DNA of 23,712 bases from a virus. A program made the translations under genes and the position numbers. The DNA is taken from the IMG/VR virus record IMGVR_UViG_3300045741_000038, positions 1-23,712 of that record; one strand, written 5' to 3'. The notes beneath the pieces are model-generated. The model saw only the letters and a program-made list of their open reading frames with translations, searched no databases and was not told the DNA's origin. Below are positions 1 through 8,566 of this stretch, in pieces (within the stretch, counting starts at the first letter, position 1; each line of letters starts with the position of its first letter).

Positions 1-1565
1 ACATTGCTGGTCCAGGACCCTCGGTTGCCGCCCGTGGGTATGGCAATGAGCGCGTTGTATGAGCCCATCGCCGTAGCCCCCGACACGCCTCCGTGATTGT
101 GCGTTGCCCCCGTGCTCTCGCTGGCACTATGCGTGTGCGTTTTCGTTGTCGGCCCACTGATATGACCCGACTTGCGGCGCCCCGCCGGATCTCTGCCCGC
201 ACCGGTGTCGATGAACCGAACAAAGTTTCCACGGCAGTCAGGCAGCTTTGCGCGATTAGCGTTCGCATCGTAATAGGGATGCGAAGGGTCACCGGCAACT
301 TCCGTCCGCAGCATGTCTACCAGCTTCGTATACTGCGGGTTTACCGATTTGTCGATCACGCTGCCGTCACAGAACAGCCAACCCGCCACACCCGTCTCTG
401 GTTTCGTCGGGTGAGCTACCACCTTCCCAATCCTGGATTGCGCTATCTCCGCGATCACGCTTTCGACCGTAGCGTTGTCGTAGTAGTCCGCCGCATCGTT
501 TACGGATACCAGGGCAGCGCCCGTGAGCGCAGCAAGGTCGGCGAATGTCTCCTGGAGCGCAGCTTCCACGGTCGCGCTATCGTAGAAACCTCCGGCGTCT
601 GCCACGGGAATATCGGAAGCCTTGACCTGCGTTCCGCCGAGCCCCCAATCCACGAATCTTGCCGCAAGAGAAGCGTTACCGGCGCCCGACAAGTCTATGA
701 GCCTGTCGAATAGCTCACGGATGGCAGCCCGGATTATGGAGGTTGCCTGGAGGTCCGTTGCTACTCCTCCCGCTGGCGCGCTCGCCACTCCCGTCCCCAG
801 CGGCCAGATATCGGCGTCGATCTGCCCGGCCGACACCCCGGGATCGGTCTGGCTGGCATGGATCGTCGCAGCGAGATGGTCCCCGGCTTCGTCGTGGCGA
901 TAGCGGAACTTGAGTTTGTTGTACTTCTCCGACCCATGGAAGTAGGTTTTCGTCGTCTCCGCCGTCCAGGCCGCGTTCACGTCTCCTACCAGGGTCGCGG
1001 TGACGTTCTTGATATTAGCGTTCAGGATTTGCGTTACGGCAGCCCCTACCGCTATCTCCGCGATCTTCACCCAGCCTGTGCTCTGATTTGGAGCAACCCC
1101 GGATCCGGGCGTTCCTGCCGTGGTTCGCGCCGCTACTCTGTAGCGGGATTTGACGTTGATCGTGCTGTAGCCGATGCTCCCCGCGTCGTTCTTTGTCGCC
1201 CTGGCCTGGGAGTCGTAGTCCTCGATGAGCCTCTGGACTTCCACGATATCGACCCGCGCCAACGTTGCGTGTGCCCCAGCCACCGCTATCCCCGTGATAG
1301 CTGCGGGGATGATGAGGAACTGTTCGTCGGCCGCATCGAAGAGAGAGCCCAGCGCCAGTTGTACGCTCATGCCTGGGGCCGCGCTCTGCGCGACCGCGCA
1401 TCCACGGATGATGATATTGGTAGCCGATCCGTAGGCGTTGTCCGCCCAAAGCTCGGCGACAAGCGTGTCGATGTTCTGGACTTCGCGGTCCTCTCCAAAC
1501 TGGAAATCAGCCGAGATCGCCTGTTCGTGAGCCTCGACGTGCGGTGTCAGAACCTCAACGCTCAT
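1..1565 (-). CDS. Tail fibre protein with phage tail collar domain (C-terminus beyond window)
   Basis: Reading the minus strand from ATG at 1565 gives about 521 codons with no stop to base 1, so the gene is cut by the left edge. The start follows AAAGGA six bases upstream and lies three bases after the stop of the tail protein I gene. The N-terminal ~200 residues resemble the baseplate-attachment region of tail fibres. Two related segments around residues 325-375 share the pattern YD-x-ATVE followed by a short helix. A tail collar-like domain spans about residues 380-465, recognised by GWLFCDGS and later KLPDCRGNFVRF. It is followed by a His-rich THTH...HNHGG segment, like metal-binding tips of T4-type fibres. 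Role inferred: receptor binding at the distal baseplate. Family assignment is from recognition only; any chaperone or further fibre gene would lie left of base 1. Confidence 0.85.
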   Translation of the reverse strand, partial: MSVEVLTPHVEAHEQAISADFQFGEDREVQNIDTLVAELWADNAYGSATNIIIRGCAVAQSAAPGMSVQLALGSLFDAADEQFLIIPAAITGIAVAGAHATLARVDIVEVQRLIEDYDSQARATKNDAGSIGYSTINVKSRYRVAARTTAGTPGSGVAPNQSTGWVKIAEIAVGAAVTQILNANIKNVTATLVGDVNAAWTAETTKTYFHGSEKYNKLKFRYRHDEAGDHLAATIHASQTDPGVSAGQIDADIWPLGTGVASAPAGGVATDLQATSIIRAAIRELFDRLIDLSGAGNASLAARFVDWGLGGTQVKASDIPVADAGGFYDSATVEAALQETFADLAALTGAALVSVNDAADYYDNATVESVIAEIAQSRIGKVVAHPTKPETGVAGWLFCDGSVIDKSVNPQYTKLVDMLRTEVAGDPSHPYYDANANRAKLPDCRGNFVRFIDTGAGRDPAGRRKSGHISGPTTKTHTHSASESTGATHNHGGVSGATAMGSYNALIAIPTGGNRGSWTSN

Positions 1566-1568
1566 GTC

Positions 1569-3200
1569 CTATCCTTTGTACCAGTACACCACCGATCCGT
1601 CCACCCCGCGCGGACGGATCATATCCAGGAGAGCGACGTAGAGGCCGAAGGTATAGAACCCTCCCGCCCCTGCTATGTAGTCCACGTCCAGATAGCCCGC
1701 CAGGGCCTCATCCACGTTGTCCCCCTGCCACAAACGGATATCGTCAGCGTTGAAATAGACGCCGTTGGCTTCTCCGGATGCGATCTGGAGGTACATATCG
1801 GCGCCCGTCGCGCTCGCGCGGATCGTGCGCGTGACGTAGAAGTAGAGCCATGTTGCCGTCGCCCCGACGAGCGTTGCCGTCGTGTACTGCCAGGAGCCCA
1901 GGTAATCTCCAAGCACCAGGGAGACGTTTCCAGCCGCCGGGCCCCCCGAGGACGGCAGCCTCACGCGGACGATGAATGAATACTTCGTCCCCGCCACGAG
2001 CCCGTGGAGATCGTTCGTATTCGTGTTGTCCACGAGATGGACGACTCCCGCCGTTCCTGCGGCAACCGTTTTCGTGAACTTGTAGGAGTAGGCCCCGAAC
2101 TTGAATTGCGCGGCATCCCGGGCCCAGGTCGCGCTGGAGAGGACCGGCGTCGTCTCTCCGAAGATCATGGGCGAGGTCGTGCTTTCGCAATCTCCCCTGT
2201 CGATGAGGGTATCCACGCCTCCGAGCCACAACGGCATGTACCCTGGCCCTTCGGAACTCTCAAAGTGAACGATCACCCGGAACTTCGGATAGACGAACGG
2301 GACGCCGAAGCTGATTTCGTCAGCGTCCCAAACGCCCGTGCTCTCTGTGACCATGTGAAGATTCACGGTGATCGTGGACGGGATTTCGACACGATGCGTG
2401 TAAAGCTCGTACCGGCTGGAGGGCGTGAGGTTCAATTCATGGTCAGAGGTCCATGCCGCCGCTTCCCAAACGTTCGTTTTCCAGTTGTACCGTTTGGTAG
2501 TCGCCGAGATCGTCGCCTCCAGGTAGACGTAGGCGTACCGTGTCCCGTTTCCTCCGCTGCCGTTGGCGAAGAGATTGAGGCGCTTTACGCCGGAGGTAAC
2601 TGACGCAATCGCCTGGGCGGCTGCCGCCGTGTCCCCGCCGCCGGGCCGTGTCAGCTTCAAGGCGCCGGTGCCACGGAACTGTGTGCTGGTATCGCGCGCC
2701 ACGGTCCCCGAACCGCCCGTCGAGAGCGTCCACTCCGCGCCCAGCGCCGTCTCGAAGTCGCCGTTCACCATTTGTTCGGTTTCGACGATCTTCTCCATGA
2801 TGTAAAGCTGTCTGCTGTCAAAGTAGTAGCGAAATACGTCCAGGATGGCCCATGGCGTAGCCCAGGATTTGTTTGCCATCCTCTGCGTGAGACTCTTGAT
2901 CCTGTTACGGAAGTTGGCGTCGCTCTCGTCGGGAAGCCTCTTGAGGTAGAGGAACAGCATGGCGAGTTTGTCCAGCGCGAGCCCTTCCATGGCTTCTATG
3001 TCGATGGTTTCCGTGAACCACTTCGCCCATGCCCTGGCATATTCAAGCTCGTTGGCTACCGCGCCACACTGGTAGTCCGCGCTCCTGGTAATGACGGCAA
3101 GCGGCGTGAAAGGAAACTTCCCGTAGATTGCCTGATAGTCCGGGCCGGTTGTCGAGAGCCGCCCCATCTTGTCATTCAGTTCTTCTATGACCGTTGCCAT
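1569..3200 (-). CDS. Baseplate/tail protein I-like with two inserted carbohydrate-binding-like domains
   Basis: A 543-aa protein directly after baseplate J (one-base gap), the usual place for tail protein I (P2 gpI type), which joins baseplate to fibres. Residues 1-137 are helical with LDKLAMLFLYLKRLPDESD and look like the gpI core. Residues 138-302 begin NGDFETALGAEW and end WDADEISFGVPF, the style of a CBM_4_9 beta-sandwich. Residues 303-333 return to the gpI-like type (FRVIVHF, PLWLGG). Residues 334-492 form a second sandwich starting RGDCES and ending FNADDIRLW. Residues 493-543 (GYLDVDYIAGAGG, LYVALLDMIRPRGV) complete the gpI-like fold. So the two domains seem to be inserted into one host protein. 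Sugar binding is inferred; no ligand residues can be assigned. Confidence 0.75.
   Translation of the reverse strand: MATVIEELNDKMGRLSTTGPDYQAIYGKFPFTPLAVITRSADYQCGAVANELEYARAWAKWFTETIDIEAMEGLALDKLAMLFLYLKRLPDESDANFRNRIKSLTQRMANKSWATPWAILDVFRYYFDSRQLYIMEKIVETEQMVNGDFETALGAEWTLSTGGSGTVARDTSTQFRGTGALKLTRPGGGDTAAAAQAIASVTSGVKRLNLFANGSGGNGTRYAYVYLEATISATTKRYNWKTNVWEAAAWTSDHELNLTPSSRYELYTHRVEIPSTITVNLHMVTESTGVWDADEISFGVPFVYPKFRVIVHFESSEGPGYMPLWLGGVDTLIDRGDCESTTSPMIFGETTPVLSSATWARDAAQFKFGAYSYKFTKTVAAGTAGVVHLVDNTNTNDLHGLVAGTKYSFIVRVRLPSSGGPAAGNVSLVLGDYLGSWQYTTATLVGATATWLYFYVTRTIRASATGADMYLQIASGEANGVYFNADDIRLWQGDNVDEALAGYLDVDYIAGAGGFYTFGLYVALLDMIRPRGVDGSVVYWYKG
1725..2201 (-). other. Second carbohydrate-binding-like domain inserted in tail protein I
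   Basis: Residues about 334-492 of the same product. It starts RGDCESTTSP, has SYKFTKT and YSFIVRVRLPSSG strands, and ends FNADDIRLWQG. The pattern is the same sandwich type as the first domain but the two are clearly diverged, so this is not a recent tandem duplication. Boundaries are estimates. Confidence 0.6.
2295..2789 (-). other. First carbohydrate-binding-like domain inserted in tail protein I
   Basis: Residues about 138-302 of the tail protein I-like product. It opens with the typical N-terminal strand MVNGDFET and W157, is rich in alternating Ser/Thr strands, and closes with WDADEISFGVPF, matching the D-D-I/V ending of CBM_4_9-type sandwiches. Boundaries are estimated from where gpI-like sequence stops and resumes. 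Confidence 0.6.
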
Positions 3201-3201
3201 C

Positions 3202-4275
3202 TTAGTTGTCCCAGGTGATCGTCACTGTTCCGACGCGGGCTATCTGGTCGCTCGTGATGCTGGTATTCCCGCTCGGCGCCGTGAGGTTGCAATCGACTAC
3301 CCCCGAAACCTCCATGATGACCTGGATCAATTCGTTCCGTATCACATCCTCTCCGATGCTCAGGCCGTTGATGTACGTCGTTACATTCTGTGCGACCGTG
3401 AAAGAAATGTAGTCTTTGTCGATGATGCCATCCGTTGTGATGGAGACAGTCACAGCCACCGTAACCTTTGTAGCTGCGAGAACACGGGCATGAATCCCCC
3501 CTCCCCGCAGCCCAGGATTTTCCTGGCTGCCGTCTCCATCCACCACCGCCTGGACTTGATCGCGGAGGGCCGCGCTCGCGGTTCCGCTTCCGTCGTCTAT
3601 GTAGACGGTCATGTTGTAGTCCGAGACGGGCGGGAAGTGCTCGACGATATCTGTGCTTGCCACGCCGGGGACCTTCCGGACCCCGGACTTGATTCCGCCC
3701 AGGTTCGATTTCGCCAGACCGATGATGTATTCGGCGAACCGCCGCAGGTAGTCCGTCTCTGTCTCCTGGGCCGCTCCGTTGACGATGGCGGCTGGATTAT
3801 TCACCGTGTCTACCCCTGTCGGGGTCACGATAACGCTCACGCTGCCCGGTGGGACGTTGAAGGCATCACCCTTGTCGTTGGCGAGCACCGATATGGGATC
3901 GGATGCGGTATTCCCCATGAGGATGATGCCGTCCTCCTGAGTCGTATACAGGAGCCCGGATCCGGTCGAAACGACTGTCCCCGCAGGAATGGGACGGTCC
4001 GCTGGGGCGGCAACGTTCACTCCGAACACCACGTCACCACCGGCCGTCTGCGCCTCCTGCCTTTGGAAGTTGAAGGTGTACCCCGGTATCTGCTTGTGGT
4101 ATGTCTCGTAGGCCACCAGTGTCCGAATATAGAATTGGACAAGCTCCCTTCCGAACGCCTCCAGCTTCGTCGTGAGCACGGAGCCTTCGTTGTAATCGCT
4201 GACCTTATCGCTGTTGGCGATAATCCAGTTTTTCATGTCGGAAACGATGTCGTCGTACTCTTTGAACGCCAGCAT
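3202..4275 (-). CDS. Baseplate wedge protein J-like
   Basis: A 357-aa protein of the baseplate J/gp47 type, a wedge component of contractile tails. Recognisable features are the N-terminal helical region with SVLTTKLEAFGRELVQFYI, the central PIPAGTVVSTGSGLLYTT segment with a following GxxxNVPPGSV loop, the ETETDYLRRFAEYI motif, and the DDGSGTAS then LRDQVQAVVDG segment. These run in the order normal for the family. The start codon overlaps the upstream stop as TAATG, and GGAGG lies eight bases before it. It sits between the gp25-like gene and tail protein I, the standard W-J-I order. Confidence 0.9.
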   Translation of the reverse strand: MLAFKEYDDIVSDMKNWIIANSDKVSDYNEGSVLTTKLEAFGRELVQFYIRTLVAYETYHKQIPGYTFNFQRQEAQTAGGDVVFGVNVAAPADRPIPAGTVVSTGSGLLYTTQEDGIILMGNTASDPISVLANDKGDAFNVPPGSVSVIVTPTGVDTVNNPAAIVNGAAQETETDYLRRFAEYIIGLAKSNLGGIKSGVRKVPGVASTDIVEHFPPVSDYNMTVYIDDGSGTASAALRDQVQAVVDGDGSQENPGLRGGGIHARVLAATKVTVAVTVSITTDGIIDKDYISFTVAQNVTTYINGLSIGEDVIRNELIQVIMEVSGVVDCNLTAPSGNTSITSDQIARVGTVTITWDN

Positions 4276-6074
4276 TAGAATGGCCTCCGCAGCGTGATCG
4301 AAGTTCCGCTGATTGGTGTTATCGTGAGCATGATGTAAACCGCAGAATCCTTCGCCTCCAGAAGTACAGCATCGACGCTCTTGACCCTCGGCTCTTGCAT
4401 GAGCGTATCCACGATGTTAGTTATCATGTACGACACCGCCGCACTCTTTCCCATGGCGCTGCCGATTCCCCCGGCGATTCCGTAGGCCGTGAGCCTGATA
4501 CGCTCGCCAAGTTGTGAGGCAAGGCGCAGGTTCAAAGCCTGGAGAAGATTGTCGGTGCCGGAGATCGTGGCATAGTCACCATTCTCTCCGAGAACGGCTT
4601 GTCCGCTCTCCCCTATGGCAATATCGACCCCGAACGCGGTCGGCGTGTCCGAATAGATTTGATTGCGCGAGGGCTGGGAAGTCCTTGGCGTGAGGATGGG
4701 AATGAGTACGGATGCCCCGGCGGTCAACTCCGCATCGACCACAATACCGTTGAGCAATCCAACGAGCGAGGCGAGCGCGGGATTCCCCAGGTACTTGCCC
4801 GCGATGATCTCCAGCGTTTGACCATTCGTTGCCGTAATGACCGAGAACCCGTATATGTCGATCTGCTCCGGAGAGAACGGAGAGCCGAGCATGTTGTCGG
4901 GGATGCTTGCCGCTCCTGGGCTTGCTATGGACGAACTCCTGTCCATAAGGGATGCGGTGAGCCCCTGGCTCGCGTTCATCATTACCGTCAGCTTCGCGTC
5001 CGCCTGGGGTGCCTTCCCTGGTACGCAAAGCTCCGCAGCCACCTGGGAGACGGCAAGAGCCATGCTGTAGGCTTCGGTATAGGCTTCGCTGATGTTCTCA
5101 CCCTCGAACTTGAGGGCGTCCGGGGTATCGCGGATCAGCACCAGATACTCGCGCGCCGTCCGCAGCATTTGCTTTGCGAGCCCCGCCGGGTAGTAGACCA
5201 ACGTTTGCCCGAGTCGCCATGCCGCTCCCAGGGTGCTGGGAATGACCCCCGCCGCATCGGCCAGGATTCCATTCGCCCGGTTGATGACTTCCGTCACCTT
5301 CGTATTGAACTCAGTTATGTTGTCCCTAAGCTCGTCAGCTTTTTCCAGGATAGCCCGGGCCTTCCCAGCTACGTCGTTGACTTGAGAGAAGAAGGTCCGG
5401 AGCGACGCGACGCCATTTGTAGCCGCACCCGCCAAAGCAAGAATCTCTGTTCCCTTCTTCGCTTGCGTCGGTTTCTTTACCGCCTCCCGGTTCACGCCGA
5501 GTATTTCGAGGATGAGAAGGTCGATGGAGTAGGTATAGAACAGCGGTCGGTCCTTGTTTCTCTGCACCTGGAAATCGGTGAGCGACACGACGTAGCCGTC
5601 TATGAATCCGTTGACACTCCCGTTGCTCACAATCGAACCCGCATCGACGCTCGAAAGATCGTAAACGCGAAGCTCCATCTTGTTGTAGTCCGGGGTGTAC
5701 TGTTCCTTGTACCGAGCGAGATGGTCCCGGAGGAAGTAGGCCGCCTGTTTGCCGTCCATCTGCCTTGCCCTGCCGGACGGAAGGATCATGTCTTTCACGT
5801 CGGAGTTTCCCGTGTTCCCCGCTATCGTGATACGGCCGTTATCCATCCCGTAATCGTCCTCGAACATTCCCGCGAACGTCTTTGTCCGCACGATGCGCTG
5901 GGGGAAGGTGAAGCTGATGGAGTCCGGCGGGATGATGAGGGCGAATGATTCCACGGGATCGCCAGCAGCTTCCCTGTTCACGATCTCGAAGAGAATGGAG
6001 CGTTGCGAGAGCGCGGGTCCGCTTGCCACTTTCTTGTTGCGCTGCCTTAGAAGGGTCTGGTCGCTCAGTACCAT
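4275..6074 (-). CDS. Baseplate protein: LysM-like region fused to gp25/gpW-like domain
   Basis: A 599-aa protein with at least three parts. Residues 1-200 hold a beta-rich N-terminal domain with GMFEDDYGMDNGRITIAGNTG-like chemistry (residues 69-90) found in phage LysM/baseplate (gp53-type) proteins. Residues 230-275 look like a coiled coil. Residues 407-462 form a LysM-like unit (FSVITATNGQTLEIIAGKYLG, then LTAGASVLIPIL). Residues 475-599 resemble gp25/gpW of the baseplate wedge (NLLQALNLRLASQLGERIRL, YGI, later LEAKDSAVYIMLTI). Normally gp25 is a separate ~110-130-aa protein placed just before J, exactly where this C-terminus lies. SD GGGAG is about seven bases before ATG. It probably bridges spike/hub and wedge. 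The fusion is read directly; domain names are by recognition. Confidence 0.75.
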   Translation of the reverse strand: MVLSDQTLLRQRNKKVASGPALSQRSILFEIVNREAAGDPVESFALIIPPDSISFTFPQRIVRTKTFAGMFEDDYGMDNGRITIAGNTGNSDVKDMILPSGRARQMDGKQAAYFLRDHLARYKEQYTPDYNKMELRVYDLSSVDAGSIVSNGSVNGFIDGYVVSLTDFQVQRNKDRPLFYTYSIDLLILEILGVNREAVKKPTQAKKGTEILALAGAATNGVASLRTFFSQVNDVAGKARAILEKADELRDNITEFNTKVTEVINRANGILADAAGVIPSTLGAAWRLGQTLVYYPAGLAKQMLRTAREYLVLIRDTPDALKFEGENISEAYTEAYSMALAVSQVAAELCVPGKAPQADAKLTVMMNASQGLTASLMDRSSSIASPGAASIPDNMLGSPFSPEQIDIYGFSVITATNGQTLEIIAGKYLGNPALASLVGLLNGIVVDAELTAGASVLIPILTPRTSQPSRNQIYSDTPTAFGVDIAIGESGQAVLGENGDYATISGTDNLLQALNLRLASQLGERIRLTAYGIAGGIGSAMGKSAAVSYMITNIVDTLMQEPRVKSVDAVLLEAKDSAVYIMLTITPISGTSITLRRPF

Positions 6075-6075
6075 G

Positions 6076-6462
6076 CTATTCTCCCAGCGCCTTTGACTGC
6101 CCAGCCGTTGACACCTTGACGGGCTGACTCAGGAATGGAATCGTCGGAGGGGGAGGAGAGGCGCTTGTCCCCACAAAATCGCCTGTCCCGGTATCGTCCA
6201 GCCGGACTACCAGCGCCCCATCCGCCTTCGATTTCGTGGCCGTCACCGATATCGTACCGCTCCCCGTCACCGTACCAGGAACGCAGCCAGCCGCCGAACC
6301 TCCTGCGAACGTCCAGGCCAACGTCCCGCGATAGACCGCCGCGCCTCCCGCGAAATCCTTCGCGCTGGGCGTACTCGTGATCGTGAACGCTCCCCCCGAT
6401 ATGGCGGACCCTACCCCGTGCGCGATAGAGCCAGCCGTCGTCATAACAGCCTTGCGCGCCAT
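6076..6462 (-). CDS. Small spike-associated protein, possibly PAAR-like tip
   Basis: A 128-aa Gly/Ser/Thr-rich protein starting at a TAATG overlap with the spike gene. It contains SIAHGVGSAISGG near the N-terminus, a single Cys in AAGCVPGTV and GSGTISVTATKSKADG followed by VVRLDDTG, and ends in a PPPP-containing tail. The repeated short Gly-turn strands and location right after the gpV-like spike fit a PAAR-like cap that sharpens the spike. The classical PAAR tetrapeptide is not present, so this is a contextual assignment. Alternative: another small baseplate protein. Confidence 0.45.
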   Translation of the reverse strand: MARKAVMTTAGSIAHGVGSAISGGAFTITSTPSAKDFAGGAAVYRGTLAWTFAGGSAAGCVPGTVTGSGTISVTATKSKADGALVVRLDDTGTGDFVGTSASPPPPTIPFLSQPVKVSTAGQSKALGE

Positions 6463-7127
6463 TACCGCAGTACCTCGAAATTGCCGTTGAGCCTCATGCT
6501 GGTGGAGTCCATGACCAGGGTGTTGCCGTTCCGGTCCGTCATGGTGATCCCCACCGTCTTGTTCATTACAACCTCGTTCTTGGCAGTCGCCCCATCCTTT
6601 TGCGTGATGCGGATGATATGGTTGGCGGTGTCCAGGAGAAGGGTGATCTGGTCATTCCCCGCTGGTGTATTTGCCTGGAGGACTCCCGTGTCCTTGTCAT
6701 AGGCAACTTCCCAGCCCCATTCCGTGACCTCCAGGGTATCACGTTCGAGCCCCGCGCCGACGAGCTTCGCCTTCATCTTCGTCGAAAGAGACAGCCTGGA
6801 ACATAGGATGAAGGCCGACTCCAGGGTCCCGTCCGGGAACATTACAAGGACCTCGCTACCCTGGGGAGGATAATCGCGCTTTCCAAACGCATGATTGCTA
6901 TTCTCGCCAGCCCAGGAGAAGGAGGCTATTCCGATTGCCCGCAGCTTGACGCCGTTGCTCAGGGTCACGTCCACGCGCGCGATATCCGACCGAACCTTGT
7001 CCACGACCGCCCACCGGCAGTTGACGGGTCCACCGATGCTTGACTCGGACCTATCCCGGAGGCGCTCCTGTTGTGCTGGCGTCCCTGGTACATACGGTCG
7101 GTGGACGTTGATCCGTAGGCGGTTCAT
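6462..7127 (-). CDS. Baseplate spike protein, gpV/gp45-like
   Basis: A 221-aa protein starting at the ATG that forms an ATGA overlap with the hub gene; a longer reading from 7196 would run 70 bases into the hub gene and is not preferred. Residues 38-112 form an OB-fold-like domain (VVDKVRSDIARVDVTL, then YPPQGSEVLVMFPDG). Residues 150-221 are a run of short strands (ITLLLD, IIRITQKDG, VGITMTDRNGNTLVMD), typical of the trimeric beta-helix of gpV/gp45 spikes. It likely pierces the outer membrane or cell envelope. Placement between hub and tip/wedge genes agrees. Confidence 0.85.
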   Translation of the reverse strand: MNRLRINVHRPYVPGTPAQQERLRDRSESSIGGPVNCRWAVVDKVRSDIARVDVTLSNGVKLRAIGIASFSWAGENSNHAFGKRDYPPQGSEVLVMFPDGTLESAFILCSRLSLSTKMKAKLVGAGLERDTLEVTEWGWEVAYDKDTGVLQANTPAGNDQITLLLDTANHIIRITQKDGATAKNEVVMNKTVGITMTDRNGNTLVMDSTSMRLNGNFEVLR

Positions 7128-8566
7128 AGAGGATTCATCCCCCTCTTGCGCTGCGGTTCCTTCGGCGAGGCCGGGTTGATCTGATCCTGGACCCATTCAA
7201 GGGCCTTGATCTTCTGCCCCGCGTTCTCCATGCGCCCCATCTGCCAGCCCGCGCTATTGTAGTGGTAGCCGCGTGAAATGTCGAGGCGGGTCGTCATTTT
7301 CCCCATGGCGCTCCAGGATCGGCTCGTTTGCTCGATATAGAACTCGCCACCGAGAAATGCCAGCCGTTCCCCGATCCTCGGGTACGGATCGTTCATGGTC
7401 ATAAAGGTCAAAGTCCCCGCGTAGAACTCCTCGTTCGGTTTGTACCAGTAGTACAACTCCCTGGAGATTTGATTCATGGTGACTTTCGCGTTCACGAAGT
7501 TATCCACTTCTGAGGTATCGAAGAATCGAAACTCCGCAATCAGCGGTCGGTATCCGTAGATGGCAAACTTCTTCTGGTCGATGACCGCCGTTCCCGCGCT
7601 CAGGACCTCGGCGAGCCCCCGGTCGATCTGCGAGCCGGGCAGCAACGCGAGATAGAACGTGTAGACGTTCCGATTGTCATTGCTCACGTCATAGCCCGTG
7701 AGAAGAGTGTTGGAGATCCGGCTTATCGGCAACCTGGACCAATCCCCAGGATTGAATGGGGTCTTTCGGAACACGAGGGCATATTTATTCAACTCCCAAT
7801 TCCACCTTCCGAAAAGCTCATAGTACGGAGGGTTTAGAAGCTGCTCCCATACGTCCCATAGTCCATTGTCTCCCGTCCGGAACATGGAGACGGAAATAGG
7901 ATACTGGAGAACCACGTCCTCCGAAAGCTCATTTCCGAAATCCATGTATTTGTCCAGGACTCCCTTCATCCCGAACGTTGTTATGCCCATGGCGGATTTG
8001 ATGCGCTGGAGAAGGGTGTAGTAGGCGGAATACGTCTGTTCCAGTATCGAGCGCACCTTTGCGCCCTTGCCTTGCTCCATGGAGAGCGCGGCCATGAAAG
8101 CCTTTTGTGCCGACTCCGCGCTGGGCAGGGCGAACGCCGCCAGGATTTTCAGATCGAGAACGAACTTGTACGATTGCAGGAGGTAGGCGATTCCGTTTCC
8201 GACGACCACCACGGACCGCTGCGGACCCTGTTCCGTCATGCTGGAGGAATACCTTACATCGTCCACGAACCCGGCATAGCGGTTCTTTCCGAACTCGGAA
8301 ATGATGACGAGATCGCGCGGCTGCACCTTGTCAAACCACGTCTGCCCCTTCGCATCGGCGCGCGCCGTCAACTGGATCGTGAAAGGACAATTCACTCCGC
8401 GAACACTCTCACTGAAATTGTAGGCCAGGAGGTCTGCTTGCTCCGGGTTGACCGCCTCCTTGGTGGAGCGAAAGACTGCTACCTCCCGGATCTGCATTGC
8501 CGCTGATTCGTAGTCGGGCCGCGTCACCGAAACCTCGAATTGTGGCGTCCTTCGGAAGTGACTCAT
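7124..8566 (-). CDS. Baseplate hub protein candidate
   Basis: A 480-aa protein immediately after the tape measure (ATGA overlap) and before the spike, the place of the gp27/gpD-type hub. The N-terminal part has strands and a short motif IQLTARADAKGQTWFDKVQP followed by DLVIISEFG and YAGFVDDVR, as in hub domains that describe position-dependent limits. The C-terminal part (RIGERLAFLGGEFYIEQTS, then MTTRLDISRG) is typical of hub/late-control D-like proteins. No lysozyme or peptidase motif is visible, so wall degradation is not encoded here. The exact family is inferred. Confidence 0.7.
   Translation of the reverse strand: MSHFRRTPQFEVSVTRPDYESAAMQIREVAVFRSTKEAVNPEQADLLAYNFSESVRGVNCPFTIQLTARADAKGQTWFDKVQPRDLVIISEFGKNRYAGFVDDVRYSSSMTEQGPQRSVVVVGNGIAYLLQSYKFVLDLKILAAFALPSAESAQKAFMAALSMEQGKGAKVRSILEQTYSAYYTLLQRIKSAMGITTFGMKGVLDKYMDFGNELSEDVVLQYPISVSMFRTGDNGLWDVWEQLLNPPYYELFGRWNWELNKYALVFRKTPFNPGDWSRLPISRISNTLLTGYDVSNDNRNVYTFYLALLPGSQIDRGLAEVLSAGTAVIDQKKFAIYGYRPLIAEFRFFDTSEVDNFVNAKVTMNQISRELYYWYKPNEEFYAGTLTFMTMNDPYPRIGERLAFLGGEFYIEQTSRSWSAMGKMTTRLDISRGYHYNSAGWQMGRMENAGQKIKALEWVQDQINPASPKEPQRKRGMNPL

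Noticed and set aside
1015-1449. 144-aa minus-strand open frame
   Set aside because: It lies in another frame inside the tail fibre gene, which is open throughout and carries a recognisable collar domain.
858-1979. 373-aa plus-strand open frame and other plus-strand frames near the left end
   Set aside because: They oppose the tail fibre and tail protein I genes, whose reading is supported by domains and tight spacing.
4599-5948. 449-aa plus-strand open frame
   Set aside because: Antisense to the LysM/gp25-like baseplate gene; no recognisable domain, high Arg content and no ribosome site logic.
7128-7196. N-terminal extension of the gpV-like spike by 23 residues
   Set aside because: The ATG at 7127 forms an ATGA overlap with the hub stop; the extension lies within the hub gene.
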